NCBI GenBank assembly: GCA_963575745.1
Contig: CAUYUJ010009746.1
Span: forward strand, 420,799-484,798
DNA length: 64,000 nucleotides
DNA from: Prorocentrum cordatum
Taxonomy: Eukaryota; Sar; Dinophyceae; Prorocentrales; Prorocentraceae
Direction: 5' to 3'
The position numbers and the translations under genes are program-made. The stretch's first letter is position 1. Every line of letters starts with the position of its first letter. A model generated the notes under the pieces. That model made no database searches, was not told the DNA's origin, and saw nothing but the letters and a program-made list of their open reading frames with translations. Shown piece by piece: positions 29,681 through 38,689 of this stretch.

Positions 29681-30466
29681 TTACTTTCGCCAGCAGGTGG
29701 GAGTTAGGCGCGCCGGGGCAGGTCCAGCGGCTGTCAGATAAATTGAAAGTGGATGCGTCATGGTCACAGTTGCTAGCACTGGTGGCAACTTGGCAGACGC
29801 ATTGAGGATGCGCATGACGGGAGCAAGTCGACGTCGCGAGGAAGTGATACATAAGTTGGCCCCCCGCAGCCGACTGCTACACGGGCCGCGGCGATCTCGA
29901 GATAAGTCACCGCGACAGACTTTGCGATGGGATTCGCAGACATAACGGCCGACAAGCTCAAGGCGATCGCGCAGCTGTCCATCGGCGGCGAGGAGATGGA
30001 CAATACCGATCCAGGACACATTGCCGAGGGAGACATCGCTGGCCGCGACGATAACATGGGGTGCGTTGCGCGACTCGGTAACCGGGTACATAGTAGCGCC
30101 ATCAGTCAAAACAATCGCATCGATGAAGATCAGGTTATGGCGAACGTCCGCGCATCCCAGAAAATGGGCAACATAGACGATGTCGCCGGATATGCGCTTG
30201 GTGATTGCGAGTCGAGGTTCGACGCGCTCCAGAGAATCCAAATCGCCATGGCGGTCCGTGGCCCGGAGCGGCTCGGGCACGACCGCGGTTCTACGACAGC
30301 GAACGACGAGGCCGCGGGCGCGAGCGACGAGCTGCTCGGGGGCGAGGCGACGCGCGGCGCTGAGGGGGCCGCCATAAGACGCGGGCTCGCCAACAACAGC
30401 AGCCGCGGAGCGAGATGCGCCAATGAGGCGAGGCAACATTGAGCAATGAACAGGGGCCGCGAGCAA
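29681..30466 (-). CDS. Unrecognised minus-strand ORF
   Basis: A 261-aa open frame whose centre has ordinary protein composition (VYVAHFLGCADVRHNLIFID, then AIVLTDGATMYPVTESRN). A weak likeness to the 'VLYVP.L..NLISV..L...G' strand pattern near the end of Copia-type aspartic proteases can be argued, but the catalytic DSGA motif is absent from this frame. A 171-aa plus-strand ORF (29927-30442) overlaps it and is also fairly protein-like, so strand choice is uncertain. It may be chance. Confidence 0.2.
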   Translation of the reverse strand: MLAAPVHCSMLPRLIGASRSAAAVVGEPASYGGPLSAARRLAPEQLVARARGLVVRCRRTAVVPEPLRATDRHGDLDSLERVEPRLAITKRISGDIVYVAHFLGCADVRHNLIFIDAIVLTDGATMYPVTESRNAPHVIVAASDVSLGNVSWIGIVHLLAADGQLRDRLELVGRYVCESHRKVCRGDLSRDRRGPCSSRLRGANLCITSSRRRLAPVMRILNASAKLPPVLATVTMTHPLSIYLTAAGPAPARLTPTCWRK

Positions 30467-32122
30467 TGAGCTGGGCTCGCGCGCTCAACTCGACCCGGGC
30501 CTTGAAAACGTGCCTGGGCTCCTCGGGGCCAGTCGCCGCGCCGCTAGTCGCCGCGCCGTTGGCGACCTGGGCGGCAGGCCGCGGGGGGGCGCAAGCGAAG
30601 GCCCCCCATGGCGCGCCACCCTTCGCGGCAGCGGCGCCGCGCCCACCAGGTGCCTCGAGCGCGTCTGGCTCCGCGAACTCTCCTTGCGCTCGTGCGCCGA
30701 AGAGCGTTCGCGGCCTCGCCGATCAAATCCGCCGCCGCTAATGTTGCGCAGCGGGGGGCATGGGGTTGCGCTCGCCTACGGGGGTGCCGGGCCGGGCGCC
30801 GCGGGGCGAGGGCGGCGCGACAGCGGGTGGGGCACGGGCGATGGCATAACCGAGAAGGACGCGCCCATGGGCCGGAGTCAGAATCGCCGTCGCCGCCCTC
30901 AGAGACGCCTCTCGGGCCTCCTTCACCGCGCCGCTCGCCGAACCCAGGTGGCCGAGTGGCTCGTTTGCCTGCCCGCGAGATAGCTTGCCCTGACTTCTCG
31001 GCGAAGCCTATCGGGCGCCCCGTCGAGGCGCGGGGCGACCTGGCCCTGCCGCCCAATCGCCCTAACCGCGACCCCGCGCGCCGTGGACCGCGGGCCGCCG
31101 CCGCGCGCCGCGACCAGGAGGCAGCGGGGCCATCGCATCAATGGCTGGGTCAATCGAAGCATGTAACCTGGACTGCGCGCTGAGCAATGTCGCATCGTCG
31201 CCGGCGAAGATCGATGGCCCCACTGGAGCGGCACAACGCGTTGACGGACCACCGCAGGGGCGAGCATTATAACTGGACGCGGCTGGCGACGGCCAGTCAA
31301 GCCTGCTTCCCTGATGGCTGGGGTGGTTGCCCAGGCCCCGAAGTGCCCGGCGGGGCCCCCTGTCTGGCGCGCGACTGGAACAGTCGCGACGCAATCCAGG
31401 TCTACATCGACAGCGCGCCCGAGTCCAGGAGCGAGAGTGCATTGACATGATCTCGACTTGGCCCTGCATCACGCGGCCCGCCCCGCATCCGCGGCAGTCG
31501 CCTGGAAATAGAAATTTGGCGACATGCTCAGATCCGTTCGGGTGATCACTGCCTGCGAGGCCATTAGCCAGTCTTTGGTGGTCAACCCACCCTCGTGATC
31601 GGCGCGCGAGCAGAAGCTGGAACATCGTGACTTGAGGCGGGGCCGCGCCCCTCATGAGACACCCCGATTTTACCGACCGGGAAGCGAAGGGCCTACGGGA
31701 TGAACCTAGTCCGTCTGCGAGAGACCTTTGGCGCGCCGCGATGAAGCCATGGGCGCGCAATGCGACAGCGATGAGAAATGTGAAGAGTGGGGCGATGACC
31801 GCTCCGCGGAGCCTGACGCGCGAACTCGCACGTTAACCCGGAAGTGCAACTGCGTGGAGGAGTTCGCGCGCATCGACGCGGCCAAGGGTGAACGAAATGG
31901 CAAGAGGTCGAGGTCGACCTCCATCGCAAGGAGGCAATAAGTGACAGGTAGTTATCGAACAGATGATTGCCTCTTCCCCAAGGTTTATCGAATTTCAACC
32001 AAGGCCATCTGGAGCGAATGCTCTTGGCAAGTCTGGTTTGGCACGTGATAATACATCCCAGGCCCCGCCATGCTTCTAGGCACCTTCTGTACCGGTCTGT
32101 CACTTACCGCATACATAAATGT
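30467..32122. other. GC-rich spacer upstream of element 2
   Basis: Open frames on both strands are Arg/Ala/Pro-rich with no motifs. No repeats of note. I see nothing annotatable. Confidence 0.5.
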
Positions 32123-32198
32123 ATTGCAATGGCGTGCCATAGATTCTTTGTTGCGTGTGGGAAGCGGGAGAGGGCCGCTGACACGTGTGCTCAAGCCT
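32123..32198 (+). repeat. Element 2 terminal repeat A1
   Basis: It starts ATTGCAATGGCGTGCCATAG and ends CTCAAGCCT, and is identical to 38135-38210. The first four bases (ATTG) are the same as those of the A repeat in element 1. Confidence 0.92.
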
Positions 32199-32241
32199 TT
32201 CTTCCAGCGAGCTGGGGGCACCTGTCCAGGCAGAATCGCGG

Positions 32242-33702
32242 ATGGTTGGCAGACCCTTCGTGCGGATCCTGGGCGTAGCTACCAACCTGCTGGCGGCCTG
32301 GATATCGCGAGCGCCGCCGTGTCCTGCGGCGCCTGCTTGTCCCTCTTCGCCGGCGTGCCCGTCGGTGTCGAGCCCCAGCCTCTCGAGCGCCGACCACGAC
32401 GTGTACGAGGAGCGGTACGGTCAGGGGAACCCAGACATAGTCGCCGTGGTCTTCAGCCCGACGCGCCAGGCGCTGCAGGGTGGGGACCCGACGCTGCCGT
32501 GCTGGTTCAGGCGTGAGCCGAACGCGAGGGAGACGGTCGCTATCCAGGACGCTCTCGTGCAGGTAGCCGACCAGCTGTACTTGGACCGCGAGCGCGCTGC
32601 TGGCAGGCCGCGCACGCGTCCCGGCGGAGGCTCGTACCTGGAGTTCGACTTCTCCGCAGCCGCCCCTGGACCAGGCGTTCCTGGCGCAGGCCCCGCCGCT
32701 CTCGCGCCCGCGGCGGGAGCCGCCGCCAGAGCAGCGCCTGCCGCGCCTCTGGTGAGCGTGGCCGGGGCCGGCGCCGTCGCCGCCCCTGCTGCAGGTCCCC
32801 TGGCGGCCGCCGCCGTGCCGGCGGCAGGCGCCCCAGCGGGCGCCGCCGGCGCAGCGCCGCCGGCCGCGGCAGGGGTGGTTGGGCCGCCCGCTGAGCTGGC
32901 CCCAGTGTGGGTGCTCATCGGGAGCACAGGTGGTGGCAGTCGTGGCGATGTTGTCCAGCTCAACGGGACCGAGCGGATCGAAGGTGACATCGGCCTCCTG
33001 AAGCTGAACGCAGGCTGGGCTGCCATCCGTCGGATCTCGATGGACCCATCGGTGTACAGATGCGCGGGGAGCAGGGCGGACATCAGGCTGGTGGACGTAC
33101 CACCTCGACCCGACGGCTCCAGGCAGCGACTGGCTTGGCGTGAGGCTGTGCCGATGATGGTGGAGAATCCCATCCCGGGGTGGCCGCTCGACGGACCTCG
33201 GACCTTGCTCTGGTGCGCGCAATTCATCGACAAGAGGCGGAACGGCCCCGTGGAGCACTACAACAGCTTCTTTGCCTTCTATCATCTCACGATGGAGGAC
33301 TTCGAGGTCGGTCATTATGCGATCATAATGAAGATGATCAGACATCTCGGGTGCTGGGATCAGGTGAATGTCCCCGACTTGGTCGGGGCTGAGCTGGCCA
33401 CTCGCCAGGCACAGCTGCACGAGTACATCTACTCCATGGAGTTCGTGGCGCAGCAGTCGAAGGGCTCCAAGGACGGCGACGAGGGCGACGGCAAGAAGAG
33501 GGGCCGAGGTCGGGGAGGAGGGCTCCACCGATTCGGCATCGTGGACGAGGCGGCGGTGTTCACAGGGGCGGTCAAAGAGGATGGCCGCTCCAGGATATGC
33601 CCGCTGCTGCTGGAGCAAGTCTCCAAACAGGTGGAGCGCGACGCAGGGATCCTGAAGCAGATCAGGAAAGCCCGTGAAGAGCGTCGCGCTCTGTCATCAT
33701 GA
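32242..33702 (+). CDS. Element 2 ORF1, Gag-like protein
   Basis: 486 aa from the first ATG after A1. The N-terminus has a hydrophobic stretch and a Pro/Cys cluster (PPCPAAPACPSSPAC), as in ORF0 of element 1. A long Ala/Pro/Gly-rich spacer occupies residues ~150-220. The C-terminal half contains LAWREAVPMM, GWPLDGPRTLL, RHLGCWDQVN and GAELATRQAQ, the series shared with ORF1 of element 1, and then a basic KKRGRGRGGG segment that could bind nucleic acid. The stop overlaps the ORF2 start as ATGA, consistent with coupled translation. Structural/Gag function is inferred from position only. Confidence 0.8.
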   Translation: MVGRPFVRILGVATNLLAAWISRAPPCPAAPACPSSPACPSVSSPSLSSADHDVYEERYGQGNPDIVAVVFSPTRQALQGGDPTLPCWFRREPNARETVAIQDALVQVADQLYLDRERAAGRPRTRPGGGSYLEFDFSAAAPGPGVPGAGPAALAPAAGAAARAAPAAPLVSVAGAGAVAAPAAGPLAAAAVPAAGAPAGAAGAAPPAAAGVVGPPAELAPVWVLIGSTGGGSRGDVVQLNGTERIEGDIGLLKLNAGWAAIRRISMDPSVYRCAGSRADIRLVDVPPRPDGSRQRLAWREAVPMMVENPIPGWPLDGPRTLLWCAQFIDKRRNGPVEHYNSFFAFYHLTMEDFEVGHYAIIMKMIRHLGCWDQVNVPDLVGAELATRQAQLHEYIYSMEFVAQQSKGSKDGDEGDGKKRGRGRGGGLHRFGIVDEAAVFTGAVKEDGRSRICPLLLEQVSKQVERDAGILKQIRKAREERRALSS

Positions 33703-36700
33703 GCGACGCGGACGGCTCTCGGGTACCCCTCGCCCGAGAGTCAGCCAGGCCGAGAGAGGGGGCGCCCGTGGGCCTCGCGGGCGCAGCAGATCTACCTGTA
33801 CATGAGGCTTCCGACTCCAGCGCCGACCTTCGCCAACGTGATCTCTTTCCTTTACCTTACTTTGGCGCTGGAACTTCTTCTCCTACTACGTCCTCCCCGC
33901 CTTCAAGGTCAGTGCGCAGGCGCCTTGAGAAGCGGTCACACGTTCACGGCATGGTCGAGGAGATGACCGACGCGCTGAACGACCTGTGGGGCTGCCCGCC
34001 CGTGGCGCGCCGTCAAGCGCCCGCTGGCATGCCGGTGCCTGCCGCTGGCCACGCCCTCGCCCTCTCGGAGCTCCGCCAAGCCGCTGTGAGGTTTGGCCCG
34101 TGCCCAGAGGGCTTGGACGGTCCAGGAGCCCTCGAGGAGCTCCGGATATCTCAATCATACGAGGGTGACGCCACGTTGGTTGCCCCGGTGAGTTTCGACC
34201 TCGTCGACTCCATCTCCCTGCCTCCTGCCGGCAGCCAGCCCGCCGCCCTGGAGGCTATCGACGAGATGGCAGGCCAGAACATTGCTCGCCGGCTGAAAGA
34301 GTTACTCTTGCCCCAACAGCTGGGGATGGAGCGCATCAAGGAAGTGGGTCCGAGACGGCTCTACACGGACCCTGCCCTTCGCAACCCGCGCCTCTATAGA
34401 ATGGTGGTGCGGCGGCTTATGAGCGCCGGGCTGGTGGACTTCAGCAGCTCGGCGGAGTGTTACGTTGGCATGTTTTTCGTGCGCAAGAAGAACGGGTCGC
34501 TGCGGATGATCCTCGACGGGAGGCACGCCTCGCTCAGGTTTGCGCCCGCAGACTCCGTGGAGCTGGCGACGGGCTCGGCGTTCGCCCAGATCTCGGTCGA
34601 CGGCGACGAGCCCATCAGCATCGGGGGGGTCGACATCTGCGACGCGTTCTACCAGATCGAGCTCCCACAGTGGCTGCGCCGCTACTTCGGGCTGCCCAAG
34701 GTGAGGGCTGGCGACCTCGGGCTGGTGAACCTGTCCGACGGCACGCCCGTGAGACCCTCGGCCTGGGTGGTACCGTGCTTTCGGTGCCCGCCGATGGGCT
34801 GGAGCATCAGCCTATGGATATGCCAGAGCCTGAACGAGGCGGTGACCGCCCGTGCGCTTCCTGGCCATTTTGGCCGTCGACTTGTGGACCGTCGGCCTGC
34901 GCCTGACCTGCAGCAGGGAATGGCGCACACGGTCTACGTCGACAACTTCATCGCCCTGTCCCACAGGCTGCGCGAGGTGCGTGATGCAGCTACTGCAGTA
35001 CAGGGGGAGCTGACTGCTTCAGACCTTCCCTCGCACCCCGTGGAGGCATCAGTCGGCGGGGACACGCTGGGCTGGCACTTTGACGAGGACAAGCCCGTGA
35101 TCGGCCTCAGCGTTCGACTACGCTGGCGGCTCCGCCTCGGCATCGGCGAGCTGCTGGAGCAAGGCTGGTGCAGCGGTCACACCATGATGAAGGTGGTATC
35201 GCACTTCACTTCGAGGGCGCTAATTCGTCGAGAGCTGCTGAGCTGCCTAGGGGCCGCGTACGGCTTCATGGGCGACGGCGGCCGCGAGAGGCGGCGGCTG
35301 ACGCCGGCAGTAAGACGGGAACTGGCTTGGTGCCGCGCACTGCTGCCTTTGTGTTTTCGAGACGCCGGGCGGCCCTTGTCGCCTGTCGTGTCCTGCGTGG
35401 ACGCCTCGTGGTGGGGCGCTGGTGTGACAGAGAAGACCATCACCTCAGACCAGGCTCGTCGTTTGTCTATCTTCAACGAACGGTGGAGGTTCAGTCGGGA
35501 TGGCGAGCAACAGGTTGCCCCTCGCGACAAGGCCTTAGCCTCGGAGAGCAAGCAAGCTCAGCGTATCACCTCGTCATGCTTCAAGCAAGCCTCGTCGGAG
35601 CCCTACCGCGATCCAGCAGTCGTAGCAGCAGCCATGGAGCAGCAGGTCCCGTTCCGAGTCGAGCCGAAGCCGGAGCAGGGGGAGGAAATCACGTTCGAGG
35701 AGGTGCCCGAGGAGGTCTGGGCGGAAGGATGGCGTCGGGTTCTATCTACACCGTGGACCAGGAGGGAGGCTCAGGTGGTGCTGGAGGGGAGAGCCTTAGT
35801 CTTGTGTCTGAAACATCGATTGCGAGCCACTCGAAACTTCAACACCACGCACATCATCTTGAATGACTCCATGGCCCCAGTGTTGGCCCTTCTCAAGGGC
35901 AGATCATCGTCGCCCCCGCTTTTGAGAATCTGTCGTCAGGCATGTGCTCTTCTGTTGGCCTCTGGTTCATCTGCTATCTGGCGTTGGGTCCCATCAGAAC
36001 ATAACAGCGCAGATCCAGCGTCTCGTGACCAGGCTGGTGACACCCCCGAGGCCGTGCGGATCAAGACATCGAAGCTCGACGCGTCCTGCCCGCCCGCCCA
36101 GGCGCTGGGCCTCGGGGAGGATGACGGCGGCAAAGCTGGTGTCGGTCCTCGACGACAGGGCGGCCCCTGCCGCGCCGGCGATGCGGGCTCGCAGGAGGCC
36201 GACTGCGGCTGCAAGTGCTGTGGGCGCTCGCCAGCTGCAGGGCAGGCCGCAAGCAGCGCCGGAGACTGCAGCGCGCCCAGCCGAGGGCGACCGCTGGGCG
36301 GGCCGTCAGCGGGGGGAGGCGAGCCTCTTTCCTTTCCTCCCGGCTGCGGCCCCCCGCCAGGGCTTGACCCTCCTGGAGGAGTTCTTGGACGGGGGCAAGA
36401 GCAGCGCCGTGAGGATGCTGATGGCAGCTTTTGCCTTCGTGCGTCCGACCCTCGGGCGGCGGCAGTGGCGCCAGCTGTGGGCGGCACGGGCTGCCAAGAC
36501 CTGGTCATGCCTGGCGCCGCCGCGGCCGCGGCTGACGCTCTCACGGCTCGTGGTGTGCCTCCTCGTGGTGACGTTGTGCTGCGGGGGCCTGGAGGAGTAC
36601 GCTTGGCCCACCGCGCCCACGGTCGACCTGTACCCGAGGCCGCGCGAGGCGCTGGATTTCGTGCCGTCGCAGCTCATCCCGCCAAGGCTCACCGCTGCCG

Positions 36701-37940
36701 AGGCGCTGCGCCAGTGGTGCATGGTCCTCCAGCCGTCCGACATGCAGACCCCATCCATGATAGACGTGCTCGACGAGACCCTGCGGGCGGGCCTCACCCG
36801 CTCCCCGAGGGTGCCACGACCCGAGCAGGAGCCGCACCACCGGACGCCCGGTGGCCACCGCCTTTTGCCGGTGGCCCAGGCGCAGTGGAGCGGCCACGTC
36901 ATGACCGTCTTGGCCGGGCTCGGCCTGCAGGTCTGGAGCTACCTGATGCACGGGCACAATGGCGGATGCCACGAGCTGTTCGCGGCGGCGCGGCCTCTGC
37001 GGGACATCCACATGCTCTCCAGGTGGTCGACCGACGCCGCGCTTCAATGCTACGCCGAGGGGAGGCAGGTGCAGGAGCATCTTCGCGGGCTGCCGCGCGC
37101 CCTGCCGCTAAGTGCCGAGCAGGCGCTCCGCGGGCCTGGCGCCACCCCGTCGGCGAGCTGGCATCGTGGGTGAGACATTCCAGGTCCGGCGTCTTCCTGG
37201 AGGTCTTCAGCGGCTCGGGCCGGATGGCGGCAGCCTGGCGCCTGCGTTTTCATTCGCAGCATGCCGCTTTCGAGCTGGACATCCGCCACGACGCCGACAG
37301 CGACCTCCTCCTCAGGCGGATCAGGCAGCAGGTTCGAGGCTGGGTGCGGAGTCGGCTCATCGTCGCGATCTGGATTGCGACGCCCTGCCAGTCCATGAGC
37401 CGCGCCCGCAACCGCCCCAACGGGCCACCACCCTTGCGGACGGCTTTGTTTCCGCTGGGGCTGCCAGGCCTGTCGCCAGGAGATCAGCTCAAGGTCGAGA
37501 GAGGAAACGCACTTGCCACTTTCAGCTTCTCTCTTTTCTTGCTTGCCCGCAGTTTAAACATACCAGTAGTGATTGAGAATCCCAGCACATCCTGGTTGTG
37601 GCAGCTTCCAGGCGCGCGCAGTCTCATTCGAATTCGTAACACTCGTATTGTGGACTTTGATTTCTGTGCGTTCTCGACCCTTTGGCGCAAACGCACTCGG
37701 CTGCTTTACTGCCATCTCAACCTCGACCCGCTCATCCCCTATAAATGCTCGGGTCGTGGGATCTGCAGTTTTAGCCGCCGCCCCCATCAGGTCCTCGAGG
37801 GCAAAGATGCCTCGGGCATTTTCTGGACGCACATCGCGGAACCGTACCCAAAAGATTTTTGCAGGCTGGTAGTTAAGTGTTTCCAACAGGCTCTGCGAAA
37901 CCATTTCGTTCTGAGCCTGGACAGGTTTGTAGTGGCCTAA
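33699..37940 (+). CDS. Element 2 ORF2: RT-RNase H ... methyltransferase
   Basis: 1413 aa, starting in the ATGA overlap with ORF1. Reverse transcriptase, residues ~255-420: FVRKKNGSLRMILDGR, VDICDAFYQIEL, PPMGWSISLW, and YVDN. RNase H-like, ~565-775: SCVDASWWGAGV to HNSADPASRD. From about 36100 to 37170 the frame is Arg/Ala/Pro-rich and non-protein-like, while the recombinase is encoded there in the +1 frame. Protein-like sequence resumes with the methyltransferase, ~1160-1400: FLEVFSGSGRM (SAM motif I), ATPCQSMSRAR, VIENPSTS, DFDFCAFSTLWRKRTR and HQVLEGK. The methyltransferase resembles cytosine-C5 enzymes in its Pro-Cys and Glu-Asn motifs. Whether one protein spans everything is unclear. Confidence 0.8.
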   Translation: MSDADGSRVPLARESARPREGAPVGLAGAADLPVHEASDSSADLRQRDLFPLPYFGAGTSSPTTSSPPSRSVRRRLEKRSHVHGMVEEMTDALNDLWGCPPVARRQAPAGMPVPAAGHALALSELRQAAVRFGPCPEGLDGPGALEELRISQSYEGDATLVAPVSFDLVDSISLPPAGSQPAALEAIDEMAGQNIARRLKELLLPQQLGMERIKEVGPRRLYTDPALRNPRLYRMVVRRLMSAGLVDFSSSAECYVGMFFVRKKNGSLRMILDGRHASLRFAPADSVELATGSAFAQISVDGDEPISIGGVDICDAFYQIELPQWLRRYFGLPKVRAGDLGLVNLSDGTPVRPSAWVVPCFRCPPMGWSISLWICQSLNEAVTARALPGHFGRRLVDRRPAPDLQQGMAHTVYVDNFIALSHRLREVRDAATAVQGELTASDLPSHPVEASVGGDTLGWHFDEDKPVIGLSVRLRWRLRLGIGELLEQGWCSGHTMMKVVSHFTSRALIRRELLSCLGAAYGFMGDGGRERRRLTPAVRRELAWCRALLPLCFRDAGRPLSPVVSCVDASWWGAGVTEKTITSDQARRLSIFNERWRFSRDGEQQVAPRDKALASESKQAQRITSSCFKQASSEPYRDPAVVAAAMEQQVPFRVEPKPEQGEEITFEEVPEEVWAEGWRRVLSTPWTRREAQVVLEGRALVLCLKHRLRATRNFNTTHIILNDSMAPVLALLKGRSSSPPLLRICRQACALLLASGSSAIWRWVPSEHNSADPASRDQAGDTPEAVRIKTSKLDASCPPAQALGLGEDDGGKAGVGPRRQGGPCRAGDAGSQEADCGCKCCGRSPAAGQAASSAGDCSAPSRGRPLGGPSAGGGEPLSFPPGCGPPPGLDPPGGVLGRGQEQRREDADGSFCLRASDPRAAAVAPAVGGTGCQDLVMPGAAAAAADALTARGVPPRGDVVLRGPGGVRLAHRAHGRPVPEAARGAGFRAVAAHPAKAHRCRGAAPVVHGPPAVRHADPIHDRRARRDPAGGPHPLPEGATTRAGAAPPDARWPPPFAGGPGAVERPRHDRLGRARPAGLELPDARAQWRMPRAVRGGAASAGHPHALQVVDRRRASMLRRGEAGAGASSRAAARPAAKCRAGAPRAWRHPVGELASWVRHSRSGVFLEVFSGSGRMAAAWRLRFHSQHAAFELDIRHDADSDLLLRRIRQQVRGWVRSRLIVAIWIATPCQSMSRARNRPNGPPPLRTALFPLGLPGLSPGDQLKVERGNALATFSFSLFLLARSLNIPVVIENPSTSWLWQLPGARSLIRIRNTRIVDFDFCAFSTLWRKRTRLLYCHLNLDPLIPYKCSGRGICSFSRRPHQVLEGKDASGIFWTHIAEPYPKDFCRLVVKCFQQALRNHFVLSLDRFVVA
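36121..37173 (+). CDS. Element 2 tyrosine recombinase, +1 frame, degraded motif
   Basis: This frame is protein-like across the stretch where ORF2 is not. It shows RQGLTLLEEFLDGG, LMAAFAFVRPTLGRRQW, VDLYPRPREAL (box I Arg in the usual 'LYLRPSE' context), SQLIPPR, LQPSDMQTPSMIDVLDET, SYLMHGHNGGCHELF and LSRWSTDAALQCYAEGRQV (Trp and nucleophile Tyr). The alignment with the family's 'Y.LRHGG.SHD' block implies that the box II Arg is replaced and two residues are inserted, so catalysis is doubtful. The start at 36121 is the first ATG after a long stretch of non-conserved sequence and is only a guess. It may be reached by frameshifting or be broken by two indels. Confidence 0.65.
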   Translation: MTAAKLVSVLDDRAAPAAPAMRARRRPTAAASAVGARQLQGRPQAAPETAARPAEGDRWAGRQRGEASLFPFLPAAAPRQGLTLLEEFLDGGKSSAVRMLMAAFAFVRPTLGRRQWRQLWAARAAKTWSCLAPPRPRLTLSRLVVCLLVVTLCCGGLEEYAWPTAPTVDLYPRPREALDFVPSQLIPPRLTAAEALRQWCMVLQPSDMQTPSMIDVLDETLRAGLTRSPRVPRPEQEPHHRTPGGHRLLPVAQAQWSGHVMTVLAGLGLQVWSYLMHGHNGGCHELFAAARPLRDIHMLSRWSTDAALQCYAEGRQVQEHLRGLPRALPLSAEQALRGPGATPSASWHRG

Positions 37941-37986
37941 GGCCAGGGTTTTTAAAATTCGCTGGTGCTCGAGTTTTCAAGGTTTC

Positions 37987-38135
37987 GGACTGTGATTGTC
38001 TCGGGCCACGGTTTCCTTGGTCGAGGGGCCTCGCCCGTCCAGTCAACGTTTCACGGAGCTCCGGGAAGAGTCATCACACAGAGTTGCGGATGCAAAACAA
38101 GTCTGGCCCTCGGGAGTCTCCCCAGCTTACACAGA
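37987..38135 (+). repeat. Element 2 repeat B1
   Basis: 149 bp from GGACTGTGATTGTCTCGGGC to CAGCTTACACAGA, identical to B2. It lies 46 bp after the ORF2 stop. Confidence 0.92.
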
Positions 38136-38210
38136 TTGCAATGGCGTGCCATAGATTCTTTGTTGCGTGTGGGAAGCGGGAGAGGGCCGCTGACACGTGT
38201 GCTCAAGCCT
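38135..38210 (+). repeat. Element 2 repeat A2
   Basis: Exact internal copy of A1, sharing one base with the end of B1. Confidence 0.92.
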
Positions 38211-38260
38211 CCCGCCCACGCTGCGCTCCCATCCCATTTTCAGCTCGAGCAGTGTCCTGT

Positions 38261-38409
38261 GGACTGTGATTGTCTCGGGCCACGGTTTCCTTGGTCGAGG
38301 GGCCTCGCCCGTCCAGTCAACGTTTCACGGAGCTCCGGGAAGAGTCATCACACAGAGTTGCGGATGCAAAACAAGTCTGGCCCTCGGGAGTCTCCCCAGC
38401 TTACACAGA
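38261..38409 (+). repeat. Element 2 terminal repeat B2
   Basis: Exact copy of B1 and right end of the element. In both elements the bases just before B1 end in GTTTC, while those before B2 contain CAGTGTC followed by a TGT-rich run. Confidence 0.92.
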
Positions 38410-38689
38410 AGTTTATACATGTCAATCGCGTGTTGTGCCTATGCGATGTATGCTTCGACCTGGGCGTTGCCCGCTTCCCGTGACCACTTGTTCTCCGACA
38501 AATTTATATACAGCCGGGCGTCGCCCTCCCGACCCTGAGTACCACGTCGATGGAGGGTGTTTCAGTACAGGTTCCCATGTTACCGTGCCGATGTCAGCGC
38601 TTGGCTCAAGAGTTATAACCGCAGTGAGGCGACGTGTACGTTTTCAGCGCTAGCCGCTTACTGTAAGCTCGTGCTAAATCTCCGTCCGC

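Larger units (their letters stand above)
32123..38409 (+). mobile_element. Element 2: tyrosine-recombinase retrotransposon
   Basis: A 6.3-kb element with the same split repeat plan as element 1: A1 (32123-32198), genes, B1 (37987-38135), A2 (38135-38210), B2 (38261-38409). The two 76-bp A copies and the two 149-bp B copies are each identical by eye, which points to recent insertion. The repeats themselves are unrelated to those of element 1, so this is a different family. Its domain order is RT-RH-YR-MT, not RT-RH-MT-YR, and the recombinase is in another frame. B1 and A2 share a single A; A2 and B2 are 50 bp apart. Confidence 0.9.

Noticed and set aside
38580-38615. Dinoflagellate spliced-leader relic (ends CTTGGCTCAAG)
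   Set aside because: Only the last ten bases match the spliced leader; the upstream bases do not, so chance is more likely.
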